IMG/VR virus record: IMGVR_UViG_3300044631_000551
Location: 20,439 to 84,438 of that record
DNA: 64,000 bases
Strand: one strand, 5' to 3'
Source: a virus
Every line of letters starts with the position of its first letter. The stretch's first letter is position 1. Shown here one piece after another: positions 52,188-58,789 of the stretch. A model generated the notes under the pieces. The model saw only the letters and a program-made list of their open reading frames with translations, had not been told where the DNA came from and searched no databases. Position numbers and translations under genes: made by a program.

Positions 52188-52332
52188 CATGTACCTCATT
52201 AATTAATTTATATGTATCACAGAAAAGACAAAAATGACCACGACAGATCTCATCTTTTTCGTTGACGAGAACTACCGTAGTCATTTCATGTTTGCCGAAG
52301 TAACACTTCAGCTTTCGCCACCACCGTATCAT
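52147..52332 (-). CDS. Small Cys-rich protein (61 aa)
   Basis: The start is coupled to the stop of the upstream gene (TAATG). It contains a CRGHFCLFC cluster with His nearby (KCYFGKHEMTT), a possible zinc knuckle. The last 14 codons run into the groES start in another frame. The function is unknown. Confidence 0.6.
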   Translation of the reverse strand: MIRWWRKLKCYFGKHEMTTVVLVNEKDEICRGHFCLFCDTYKLINEVHDEQIIPAEETDSD

Positions 52333-52511
52333 TATTCCTCGGTAGCAGCTTCTTGTTTGAATTTACCCTGACGCTTTTTGCCATCTTCATAGTCAGTCAG
52401 CGCAGATAACCACGCACGACGATAATCACCAGCTGTCGCAGGATTATTCAGCTTGGCATTTGCCATAGCTTGTTTTGCCATCTTTGAAACTTTCACTTTT
52501 GTTACTTTCAT
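52332..52511 (-). CDS. Small basic protein (59 aa)
   Basis: MKVTKVKVSKMAKQAMANAK followed by a helical YRRAWLSALTDYEDGKKR. The ATG at 52511 has GGAG 9 bases upstream and lies just behind an early promoter. It is the first gene of the groES/peroxiredoxin/DexA operon. The function is unknown. Confidence 0.65.
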   Translation of the reverse strand: MKVTKVKVSKMAKQAMANAKLNNPATAGDYRRAWLSALTDYEDGKKRQGKFKQEAATEE

Positions 52512-52529
52512 AATATGCTCCAAAATTAT

Positions 52530-52558
52530 ATTATACTACTATTTGTTTAATTAGTAAA
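52530..52558 (-). promoter_or_regulatory. Early-type promoter TTTACT-N17-TATAAT
   Basis: Minus-strand TTTACT (52558-52553) and TATAAT (52535-52530) with a 17-base spacer; expected to drive the groES, peroxiredoxin, dexA and glycan-island genes. Confidence 0.85.
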
Positions 52559-52559
52559 A

Positions 52560-52973
52560 TTATTCACACCACGACTTTTTCTTGTCGCCGAAATAAGGGC
52601 GAGCAAGACCAGCTTTGATTAGTTCTTCGCTGAGACGCTTACCATCATAGATAACGTCACCAAGAACGCGACCACCGAACTTATCCCACTCTTTGATTTC
52701 GAACTGAACTACAAGTGCTTCAGCAAGAACTTTCTTTGAGAACGCAGTCGCAGCATCACCAGCTTTGGCTTCAGCAGCACAAGCAGCACGACCACCCTTC
52801 TCAGGGGTATCAACACCAAGAACACGCAGTTTTAGCTTATCGCCTAATTCAACTGGTAGTCCTGGCATAATGAACTCAACTGTATCACCGTCAAGAACAC
52901 GAGTAAGTTTGTAATCATAAGCAGAATAGGCAACCGATGGAACCAATAATAAAAGGAACAGAAACTTCTTCAT
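52560..52973 (-). CDS. Secreted thermonuclease, SNase family (137 aa)
   Basis: A signal peptide (MKKFLFLLLLVPSVAYS) precedes an SNase domain: LTRVLDGDTVEFI, KLRVLGVDTPEKGG with the Ca2+-binding Asp and catalytic Arg, and GRVLGDVIYDGKRLSEELIK with the second Arg. All key residues appear present. It would act in the periplasm or outside on DNA or RNA. Possible roles: nucleotide scavenging or destruction of incoming DNA of competing phages. Confidence 0.92.
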   Translation of the reverse strand: MKKFLFLLLLVPSVAYSAYDYKLTRVLDGDTVEFIMPGLPVELGDKLKLRVLGVDTPEKGGRAACAAEAKAGDAATAFSKKVLAEALVVQFEIKEWDKFGGRVLGDVIYDGKRLSEELIKAGLARPYFGDKKKSWCE

Positions 52974-52998
52974 GAAGCACTCCTTTGTTGTAGGTCAC

Positions 52999-53223
52999 CT
53001 ATTTAGCTTGTTCGTTGAACCACTTTACCCTGAGATAATAGACGCGAATTACAGCAATGACACTAAATGCGATCGTGTTGGCTGTTGCAAGTAAAAACGA
53101 ACTGGTCCACATAAACACGTCTAAAAACAGCCAAGTCAAAAAGATACCAACTGGGTAATTTATGATTAACCCAGTTAGCACCATTATTAATGTTTCTCTT
53201 AAAATTGGTTTATTGATTGTCAT
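52999..53223 (-). CDS. DUF7220-like small membrane protein (74 aa)
   Basis: Two hydrophobic segments, at residues 11-34 (LIMVLTGLIINYPVGIFLTW) and 42-62 (FLLATANTIAFSVIAVIRVY), with a positively charged end (YYLRVKWFNEQAK). I recall the family as DUF7220 in phages. The role is unknown. It lies between the SNase gene and the last tRNA gene of the cluster. Confidence 0.65.
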   Translation of the reverse strand: MTINKPILRETLIMVLTGLIINYPVGIFLTWLFLDVFMWTSSFLLATANTIAFSVIAVIRVYYLRVKWFNEQAK

Positions 53224-53228
53224 ATAAT

Positions 53229-53305
53229 TGGTCTGCCCGACAGGATTCGAACCTGTGACCCACAGCTTAGAAGGCTGTTGTTCTATCCAGCTGAACTACG
53301 GGCAG
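53229..53305 (-). tRNA. tRNA-Arg (anticodon TCT)
   Basis: A full cloverleaf with CTGCCCG/CGGGCAG acceptor, GTTCGAATC T-loop and TCT in the anticodon loop; CCA is encoded. The 5-prime end overlaps the 3-prime end of the RNase H-like gene by 10 bases. Confidence 0.93.
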
Positions 53306-53796
53306 TTTGATATTTTCAATGCCTTTAGTCTGTCCGCACAATGCGTAGCTGCGAAGCCATTTGGTTTTACCATCGGAACGACATTGGTTAGCGCACGAAC
53401 ATAGCCGATGGCTTCGTTGATTACGCAAGAAGACCCATGGTTCTCAGAAGGATTAATGTCTAAATGAATTTCGCAGTCGAAGTCTTCTTCCATGACCTGA
53501 GCGATATCTAGATATAGTTGTGATACTTTATACACTTCATTCATCAGGCGCATGCGTGGGCGAGCCTTCGTTTTCTCATAGTCGCGCTCGCGCTCGACGT
53601 GACCGAATACCTTACAGCCATGTCGCCCACCGAGATGTACGACTACAACTGAAGCATAATCCGCGTACCATTCATCTTTAATAAGAACACGATCTGAATC
53701 ACAGCCGATGTAGACTTTTGAATTAGGATGTTCGTCGATGAATTGCTTTACAACAAGCGGATCAATTTTTTCTTTAAGGTGATGATGTATGTGCAT
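53296..53796 (-). CDS. RNase H-like protein, DUF458/YkuK family (166 aa)
   Basis: KVYIGCDSDRVL (Asp pair), ASVVVVHLGGRHGCKVFGH, RLMNEVYKVSQLYLDIAQVM, CEIHLDINPSENHGSS and YVRALTNVVPMVKPNGFAAT match the YkuK/DUF458 RNase H-like nuclease family. The family's acidic residues are kept (CDSD, HLDIN). It stands inside the tRNA cluster between tRNA-Val and tRNA-Arg and its stop lies in tRNA-Arg, so RNA processing must be coordinated. The substrate is unknown; a nuclease acting on tRNA or tmRNA transcripts is a testable idea. Confidence 0.8.
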   Translation of the reverse strand: MHIHHHLKEKIDPLVVKQFIDEHPNSKVYIGCDSDRVLIKDEWYADYASVVVVHLGGRHGCKVFGHVERERDYEKTKARPRMRLMNEVYKVSQLYLDIAQVMEEDFDCEIHLDINPSENHGSSCVINEAIGYVRALTNVVPMVKPNGFAATHCADRLKALKISNCP

Positions 53797-53807
53797 AGTA
53801 TTTAAGT

Positions 53808-53883
53808 TGGTACTCGATGACGGATTCGAACCGCCGACCTTCTCCGTGTAAAGGAGACACTCTACCGCTGAGTTAATCGAGCA
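53808..53883 (-). tRNA. tRNA-Val (anticodon TAC)
   Basis: TGCTCGA/TCGAGTA acceptor arms, TAC in the TCTCC-TTTACAC-GGAGA anticodon arm, GTTCGAATC T-loop, CCA encoded. Confidence 0.92.
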
Positions 53884-53889
53884 TATTAT

Positions 53890-53965
53890 TGGTGCGCCCA
53901 CTAGGACTCGAACCTAGAACCAAACGATTATGAGTCGTACGCTCTAACCATTGAGCTATGGGCAC
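53890..53965 (-). tRNA. tRNA-Met (anticodon CAT)
   Basis: GTGCCCA acceptor, CTCATAA anticodon loop and GGTTCGAGTCC T-arm, CCA encoded. The body resembles elongator Met; a lysidine-modified Ile(CAT) tRNA cannot be excluded from the anticodon alone. Confidence 0.88.
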
Positions 53966-54082
53966 TCATTTCGCATAATCTAAGTCATAGATCTCAGATG
54001 TCAGTTTAACGATCTCTTCGATAATCTGCTCTTCACTTCTTTCTTCTTTGACTTCAGGTTCGTTTGTATTTTCTTTTTGCAT
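53966..54082 (-). CDS. Possible small acidic peptide between tRNA genes (38 aa)
   Basis: Open frame from 54082: very Glu-rich (ENTNEPEVKEERSEEQIIEE), helical, ending one base after tRNA-Met begins. No clear SD was seen, so it may be a chance frame between tRNA-Ser and tRNA-Met. Confidence 0.4.
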   Translation of the reverse strand: MQKENTNEPEVKEERSEEQIIEEIVKLTSEIYDLDYAK

Positions 54083-54090
54083 AATTGTTT

Positions 54091-54180
54091 TGGCGGAAGC
54101 GGTGAGATTCGAACTCACGGACCCCTCTCAGGATCGGCAGTTTTCAAGACTGCAGGATTAAACCACTCTCCCACACTTCC
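54091..54180 (-). tRNA. tRNA-Ser (anticodon TGA)
   Basis: Class II tRNA with GGAAGTG/CGCTTCC acceptor region, TGA in the CTTGAAA loop, a long variable arm (CCTGAGAGGGG) and encoded CCA. Confidence 0.92.
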
Positions 54181-54188
54181 ATTAAAAT

Positions 54189-54274
54189 TGGTGGACAGGG
54201 CTAGATTCGAACTAGCGATACCGTTGGGTGGCAGATTTACAGTCTGCTGGCATAAACCACTCGCCCACCTGTCC
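54189..54274 (-). tRNA. tRNA-Tyr (anticodon GTA)
   Basis: GGACAGG/CCTGTCC acceptor, GTA in the CTGTAAA loop, long variable arm and GTTCGAATC T-loop, CCA encoded. Confidence 0.93.
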
Positions 54275-54278
54275 AAAT

Positions 54279-54362
54279 TGGTACGAGCGGAGAGACTCGA
54301 ACTCTCAAGCCATTCGGCAACAGATTTTAAGTCTGTCGTGTATACCATTCCACCACGCTCGC
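54279..54362 (-). tRNA. tRNA-Leu (anticodon TAA)
   Basis: Class II tRNA, GCGAGCG/CGCTCGT acceptor with a G1:U72 wobble, TAA in the CTTAAAA loop, long variable arm, CCA encoded. Confidence 0.92.
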
Positions 54363-54363
54363 A

Positions 54364-54621
54364 TTACATTCTGAATCCTGTCAAAGCAGCAGATTCTGCA
54401 TAATCTTCAGCAGATTCAACATCCGAGAAGTCGCAAGGATAACTTCCGTCAAAGAAAATTACTGCATACTTCCAACCATCTAGTGTGTGATCAAAATGAA
54501 ACACTTCGCAGATTAGAACTTCGTTGTTATCATAATGAGAAGAAATCTTTTCGCCAGTAGCAATAATTGATTCTACTGAATTTGTTTCATACACGTCTAC
54601 ATTAACTGGACCACTGTACAT
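54364..54621 (-). CDS. Small protein inside the tRNA cluster (85 aa)
   Basis: ATG at 54621 with AAAGGAGAAG upstream. The product is an alpha/beta fold with EVLICEVFHFDHTLDGWKYA and FFDGSYPCDFSDVESAEDYA. I do not recognise a family. It lies between tRNA-Pro and tRNA-Leu and ends 2 bases before tRNA-Leu. Confidence 0.7.
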   Translation of the reverse strand: MYSGPVNVDVYETNSVESIIATGEKISSHYDNNEVLICEVFHFDHTLDGWKYAVIFFDGSYPCDFSDVESAEDYAESAALTGFRM

Positions 54622-54641
54622 AAACTTCTCCTTTGTTAAAT

Positions 54642-54719
54642 TGGTCGGAGTACAAGGATTCGAACCTTGGACCTCTTGCTCCCAAAGCAAGCGCACTACC
54701 AAGCTGTGCTACACTCCGA
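54642..54719 (-). tRNA. tRNA-Pro (anticodon TGG)
   Basis: TCGGAGT/ACTCCGA acceptor, TGG in the anticodon loop TTTGGGA, GTTCGAATC T-loop, CCA encoded. Confidence 0.93.
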
Positions 54720-54722
54720 ATA

Positions 54723-54805
54723 TGGTGCGGTCGGAGAGACTCGAACTCTCACCAATTAAGACTGGCTTCTAAGACCAGCGCGTCTACCATTCCACCACGA
54801 CCGCA
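54723..54805 (-). tRNA. tRNA-Leu (anticodon TAG)
   Basis: Class II tRNA, TGCGGTC/GACCGCA acceptor, TAG in the CTTAGAA loop, variable arm, CCA encoded. Confidence 0.92.
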
Positions 54806-54809
54806 TTTT

Positions 54810-54885
54810 TGGTGGATCCAGTCGGACTCGAACCGACCACATCCAGCTTGCAAAGCTGGCGCTCTCCCAGATGAGCTATGGACCC
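54810..54885 (-). tRNA. tRNA-Ala (anticodon TGC)
   Basis: GGGTCCA/TGGATCC acceptor with the G3:U70 alanine identity pair, TGC in the TTTGCAA loop, CCA encoded. Confidence 0.94.
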
Positions 54886-54890
54886 ATGTT

Positions 54891-54966
54891 TGGTGCTGTC
54901 TGTGGGAATCGAACTCACGACATCCTGCTTACAAGGCAGGTGCTCTACCGACTGAGCTAAGACAGC
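54891..54966 (-). tRNA. tRNA-Thr (anticodon TGT)
   Basis: GCTGTCT/AGACAGC acceptor, TGT in the CTTGTAA loop, GTTCGATTC T-loop, CCA encoded. Confidence 0.94.
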
Positions 54967-54972
54967 AAAAAC

Positions 54973-55046
54973 TGGAGCGGGATAACAGAATCGAACTGTT
55001 GCTATCAGTTTGGAAAACTGAAGTCCTACCATTAAACGAATCCCGC
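54973..55046 (-). tRNA. tRNA-Gly (anticodon TCC)
   Basis: GCGGGAT/ATCCCGC acceptor, TCC in the TTTCCAA loop, U as discriminator, CCA encoded. Confidence 0.93.
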
Positions 55047-55055
55047 AATTTTATT

Positions 55056-55130
55056 TGGCGGACTTGGGAGGGATTGAACCTCCGACATGGTGATTAACAG
55101 TCACCTGTTCTACCACTGAACTACAAGTCC
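55056..55130 (-). tRNA. tRNA-Asn (anticodon GTT)
   Basis: GGACTTG/CAAGTCC acceptor, GTT in the CTGTTAA loop, GTTCAATCC T-loop, CCA encoded. First tRNA after the tmRNA. Confidence 0.94.
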
Positions 55131-55166
55131 AAAAAACTGTGCCGAGTTTTGTAGGGAATCCTCGGC
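55131..55166 (-). terminator. Hairpin with U-run after tmRNA (terminator or attenuator)
   Basis: GCCGAG and CTCGGC arms (6 bp) enclose a 14-base loop; after ACAG comes TTTTTT. tRNA-Asn starts at the next base, so partial termination here would set the ratio of tmRNA to tRNAs. It could instead be the 3-prime part of the tmRNA coding piece. Confidence 0.5.
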
Positions 55167-55597
55167 GAACCTATACTATCAGATTGTCATCACGACAAGA
55201 ATGCTACCTTTGCGGATAGCGGATGGCTGATTCGACAACCATCATAAGAGAACTGGTTTCAGTTCTCACATTAGAATAATGTTATCAGAAGCACACTAAG
55301 TCAATATGCTTTTGATAGCACTCTACTAGAGAGTGCGACCACTTCCGTTGAGAAACCCACTCGGAAGAACAGTTGGATCAGGCAGCTAGTGCTTGATTGT
55401 AGTAAGAGTCATTTGCTTTTACTTTTGTTTGCGCTGATTACGTCAGTCGCCTATCGAGTTGTCTGGTCGGATATCTTTCCCTGTCGAAGCCAGGACATCC
55501 CCATCAAAAACATTCTACTCGAAAACATTTTTGGTGGAGATGGGCGGAGTTGAACCGCCGTCCAAGAAACCTTCTCGTTCCTTCATACAACCATAAT
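55141..55597 (-). ncRNA. ssrA: Circularly permuted (two-piece) tmRNA
   Basis: The acceptor piece comes first: T-arm GGCGG-TTCAACT-CCGCC (55559-55543) and 3-prime end CATCTCCACCA (55542-55532). After about 29 bases of intervening sequence the coding piece begins at 55502 with GGGGATGTCCTGGCTTCGAC, the classic tmRNA 5-prime motif. GGGGATG and CATCTCC pair as a 7-bp acceptor stem with the G3:U70 alanine identity pair, which proves the two parts belong together in permuted order. The tag reading frame is at 55416-55378: resume GCA, tag ANDSYYNQALAA, stop TGA. Downstream are pseudoknot-like hairpins (GCACTCT-AGAGTGC; GAGAACTG-CAGTTCTC). Processing should give two RNAs. It rescues stalled ribosomes and tags proteins for proteolysis. 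Confidence 0.93.
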
Positions 55598-55603
55598 AAA
55601 TCT

Positions 55604-55632
55604 ATTATACTATATTTAGCGCGAAAAGTAAA
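55604..55632 (-). promoter_or_regulatory. Early-type promoter TTTACT-N17-TATAAT for tmRNA/tRNA operon
   Basis: Minus-strand TTTACT (55632-55627) and TATAAT (55609-55604) with a 17-base spacer. The expected start (about 55597) lies some 38 bases before the acceptor-piece T-arm; there is no room for a riboswitch. Confidence 0.87.
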
Positions 55633-55636
55633 ATAA

Positions 55637-55861
55637 TTAGTTATCGGCGAAGAACGCTAATTTGTAGATGTAGCGAGTTCCTGGTTCTATACCAGATTTG
55701 GTGGGATTGAGATTCCACTTGTGTAGCATCTCGTTTCCGTGACGCTCGTTAAACACAGGAACAGCACCATAACTATGCGTTACACTGCCATTTGCGTATT
55801 CGTGCGTGCACTCATAATGCATAATCTTCGGAGTCATAGAATTATTACTCTGATACATCAT
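55637..55861 (-). CDS. Small protein upstream of the tmRNA promoter (74 aa)
   Basis: Starts at the ATG at 55861 with AAGGAT 8 bases upstream; a longer frame from 55867 is possible. The product (KIMHYECTHEYANGSVTHSY, FNERHGNEMLHKWN, GTRYIYKLAFF) looks like a small beta-rich domain. The family is not recognised. It ends 5 bases before the promoter -35 of the tmRNA operon. Confidence 0.6.
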   Translation of the reverse strand: MMYQSNNSMTPKIMHYECTHEYANGSVTHSYGAVPVFNERHGNEMLHKWNLNPTKSGIEPGTRYIYKLAFFADN

Positions 55862-55871
55862 CGCCATATCC

Positions 55872-57212
55872 TTACTTCTGTGTGCGTAGTTTAAGAATCA
55901 GTCGATATTCGTCAAGAGTACAGCTACCCATGTCGGTGTTATGGGTTCGGCGAATAACAGCACCATCCATTAGATTTCCACCCTTTGCCCAAGCAGTATC
56001 GTGACCCCAAACAGAATCCTCGAGCTTCAGAGCTAGACCGTCAATGGCACATTTGAATCCCTGCTTCGCAAGATATTCCTCGCGCTCTTTAGTAGATAGG
56101 CTTCGCTTCTCGTCGCGGAAAACAACACCACATTCTTCGCCCATTTCATCGAGGAAGAGTTCGGCGCATTGCTTCTGAACAACGCTGTTAGCAAAGTTTT
56201 TGCCATTCTTGCGAACGAATTCTTTTACAAACATCTTATCTTGACCAGAGCCAATCGTTTCGTTGTCATAGTGACTAGGACTCGAACCAGTAAGCGCAGT
56301 GTAAGCACCAAAGAAAGAGTCATGGAATAATTCCACATCTACGACTTTGAAGTTCTTGTTCTTTTCATAGAAAGCAAACCATACCAGTTGCAAAGCAGCA
56401 AAGATATCGTTGTTAATTTTGCGACTTCCGCGCCATGAGCACACACGCTCGACATCTTCGAAGAATCGCTCAGCCGTCTTAATAGTTGTTTTGCTTAAAG
56501 GCAATGCGCTTTCAGCCATCTCGGTAATTGCTGGCTGGCCAGCCGACACATTTCCACCACCATCTGCTTTAATCAACGCGATGAACGCATACTCATCCCA
56601 CTTACGGCGATGATTCGGAGCCATATCAAAATACTTTGATTTTTCTTCACCATCTTTCGAGAAGATTGTGTCGAACAAACCCAACGGGATATTGTTGTAT
56701 TCTTTGTAAGGACGAGTCATACTGCGCACGGTGCGGCAATTTACAGACTCGTCATCACACATCAACATCTCCATAAAGTTGACGTCGGTTGTTTTGTTTA
56801 GATTGCGGAATACTTCGATTGCTTGTTTAGAAGAACAGATCTTAGAGTCGAGAACAATTTGTATTTGCTCGAACATATTCTTTTGCTCGGGAGTCAGTTC
56901 GCGATAGAACTTCTTGTTGACGCGGAATTTGTTACGCATGTATCCGCCGATAGCACGAATACGATGTCCGCCATCGATAACCAAGTATTTAACACCAGGA
57001 TAGATTTTTTGCATCTCTTCGTCGTTGCTGATATCGCGCAGTGTAATCATACCGATACCATATCCGTCAATCAAAGATTGAATAATATCGATAGATTTTT
57101 CATGAGATTGTGTTACAGGTGGACGCTGACCGATGGGATCGGCATTTAGCAATCCGCCATCAGTAAGGTTGTAGACTTCTCGGACTTTCTCGAAAAGGAA
57201 TGTGTTTTGCAT
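55872..57212 (-). CDS. DUF262-like/HNH fusion protein (GmrSD-like, 446 aa)
   Basis: The N-terminal half is DUF262/ParB-nuclease-like: IGQRPPVTQSHEKSIDIIQS, YGIGMITLRD, KYLVIDGGHRIRAIGGYMRN with the DGGHR motif (DGQQR in DUF262), and FRNLNKTTDVNFMEMLM. Residues about 385-435 form an HNH nuclease: QGFKCAIDGLALKLEDSVWG, then HD and WAKGGNLMDGAVIRRTHNTD. The combination resembles GmrSD-type type IV restriction enzymes and related defence proteins. GGAGAAAT precedes the ATG at 57212. In a phage it may attack competing DNA or serve a modified-DNA or homing role. Confidence 0.8.
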   Translation of the reverse strand: MQNTFLFEKVREVYNLTDGGLLNADPIGQRPPVTQSHEKSIDIIQSLIDGYGIGMITLRDISNDEEMQKIYPGVKYLVIDGGHRIRAIGGYMRNKFRVNKKFYRELTPEQKNMFEQIQIVLDSKICSSKQAIEVFRNLNKTTDVNFMEMLMCDDESVNCRTVRSMTRPYKEYNNIPLGLFDTIFSKDGEEKSKYFDMAPNHRRKWDEYAFIALIKADGGGNVSAGQPAITEMAESALPLSKTTIKTAERFFEDVERVCSWRGSRKINNDIFAALQLVWFAFYEKNKNFKVVDVELFHDSFFGAYTALTGSSPSHYDNETIGSGQDKMFVKEFVRKNGKNFANSVVQKQCAELFLDEMGEECGVVFRDEKRSLSTKEREEYLAKQGFKCAIDGLALKLEDSVWGHDTAWAKGGNLMDGAVIRRTHNTDMGSCTLDEYRLILKLRTQK

Positions 57213-57239
57213 GTTTATTTCTCCATTTGTCCCACTCTG

Positions 57240-57255
57240 GTGACACCATTGTCAC
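57240..57255 (-). promoter_or_regulatory. Inverted repeat GTGACA-CCAT-TGTCAC, possible operator
   Basis: A perfect 6-bp inverted repeat lies between the HNH gene stop and the SD of the DUF262-HNH gene. It could be an operator or an RNA hairpin limiting translation of the nuclease. Confidence 0.4.
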
Positions 57256-57256
57256 A

Positions 57257-57880
57257 CTATTGGGGAGTTGTTGTCAAGTTCTTTTCAAGCAAAAGCGATT
57301 TCAACAAATCCATATTTCGATCAATCTTGCCGACAATACCTTTATTATGTTTGGCCAGCATCGAAGTTCTTTTGCTCAAGTAATCTTTCGATTGATATGT
57401 TTTGATAGCATGACAGGTTGCACAAACCACGCGACATTTCTTTATTTCTTCTGCCATGCGATTGATTCCCCAGCTCAAAGGGATCGCTGCACCTTTGTTC
57501 CTACCAGTGGCGCGTTTGATTTTGCTCTTTGAATCAACATGATCAAACTGAAGCGCATAGAAAGGAAACTTACCTTTGCAGTCTTCACAACCAACGCTTT
57601 CTTTGTACGTCTTGAGAAAGAGCATCTTATCGCTCAGGTTCTGTCTACAAGAACGAAGAAACAACACTCGTTTCTTAGGATCTCGTTGTCGTTTGTCATA
57701 ATATTGCTTGGATTTGTGTTTATGTTCTGGAGTATCCTTTACCTTCTCATAATATCGGCGACTCGCTACAGCTCGAGAAGCAGCTTTCGCTGGATCTTTC
57801 TTTATAACATAGTGATAATACCACTTTGAATAGTTCTCTTCCTTCAACTTCTTTTCAGCAGCACTCATCTTCTTACTCAT
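57257..57880 (-). CDS. HNH endonuclease (207 aa)
   Basis: A very basic helical N-terminus (residues 1-90; KWYYHYVIKKDPAKAASRAV) precedes an HNH domain with CEDCKGKFPFYALQFDHVDS and VVCATCHAIKT, two CxxC zinc knuckles and the HNH His/Asp. The organisation fits free-standing phage HNH enzymes. It is coupled to DNA ligase upstream by ATGA overlap. Confidence 0.88.
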   Translation of the reverse strand: MSKKMSAAEKKLKEENYSKWYYHYVIKKDPAKAASRAVASRRYYEKVKDTPEHKHKSKQYYDKRQRDPKKRVLFLRSCRQNLSDKMLFLKTYKESVGCEDCKGKFPFYALQFDHVDSKSKIKRATGRNKGAAIPLSWGINRMAEEIKKCRVVCATCHAIKTYQSKDYLSKRTSMLAKHNKGIVGKIDRNMDLLKSLLLEKNLTTTPQ

Positions 57881-58785
57881 AGATCGATCTCACTTCGCAT
57901 ACCAATAAAGACAGGGAAGCGCGGTTTGTCTTTAACACCGACTTCGAAGTGTTTATATTTGGCAAGTTTGCCAAGATACTTGTCGCGGTTAGCCCAGATT
58001 TCATCACGGACTTCCTGCGTGTAACCAGAACCGATGTTAAACTCGATACCAGTTTTGATGTCACGAACAATCAGCGCACCAAGTGTATCCATAGCCATTA
58101 GGTTATCCTTGTGGCTAGAACGGAAGCTGTTACCCAGTTCGTTCACTTGCTTGTCATTCATGTTCTTGTAAAGTTCTTCAAAGCCAAGGATCTCAGCTTC
58201 GCTGTCGCTGAATCGCTTCAGCTTAAAGATGTTGGCTTCGCGATTCGTAGAACGACCATGCTTGTATTTACCAGTCAGGCTTCGCACCATAACACCTTCG
58301 TAGCCATCACCGACCAATGCTTTCTCAAAGCCAAGCAACGTATCCTCGTTCATAACGAGGTTCTGCGGCATGATATGAATGCGGTCAGACGGAACTGCTT
58401 TCGCTAGTCGCTTCTGAATGCGCTCGTATCGGGTTTTGTATTCTTCGTCAGCATGCGCTTCGGTCGCATCATCGAACACGCAGAACCGCACATCAGGTTC
58501 ACCGTCCTCGCTCATTACACCAGAGACAGTGACATTATACACATTCTCAGCATTACTCTTACCGACAATCAGCTCGCCGTCAAAACCATTGTACTTGTCT
58601 TGACCGAACAGAAGCTGAACGTACTCATTAGGAATACGTTTCAGATTGCGAGAGTAGACGACGCCATCGCGAATGACGGCACGAATGCCGTCAAGTTTCG
58701 CAGATAGATACATCGGATACGGAAGCTTCTCTATCTCGTCTTGAGTTAGAGTCGCAGCGAGCAAAGGCTTGAAACCTTTAGACAT
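57877..58785 (-). CDS. ATP-dependent DNA ligase (302 aa)
   Basis: Motif I KLDGIRA with adenylated Lys30, NGFDGELIVG as motif III, YEGVMVRSLTGKYKHGRST as motif IV and ANIFKLKRF as motif V are all present. It is a compact ligase with a C-terminal OB-fold. The ATG at 58785 has GGAAC upstream and follows the KTSC gene by 4 bases; the frame continues upstream without support. It joins nicked DNA in replication and repair. Confidence 0.93.
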   Translation of the reverse strand: MSKGFKPLLAATLTQDEIEKLPYPMYLSAKLDGIRAVIRDGVVYSRNLKRIPNEYVQLLFGQDKYNGFDGELIVGKSNAENVYNVTVSGVMSEDGEPDVRFCVFDDATEAHADEEYKTRYERIQKRLAKAVPSDRIHIMPQNLVMNEDTLLGFEKALVGDGYEGVMVRSLTGKYKHGRSTNREANIFKLKRFSDSEAEILGFEELYKNMNDKQVNELGNSFRSSHKDNLMAMDTLGALIVRDIKTGIEFNIGSGYTQEVRDEIWANRDKYLGKLAKYKHFEVGVKDKPRFPVFIGMRSEIDL

Positions 58786-58789
58786 GGTA

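Noticed and set aside
54077-55097. Long plus-strand frames over the tRNA cluster
   Set aside because: They run through tRNA genes on the opposite strand; conserved tRNA words produce the apparent protein.
55533-55632. Glutamine riboswitch before the tmRNA
   Set aside because: I looked for it because a related phage has one; the leader is too short and the expected conserved words are absent.
57313-57400. Prophage signs such as integrase or att site
   Set aside because: None seen anywhere in the window; gene content is that of a lytic T4-like phage.
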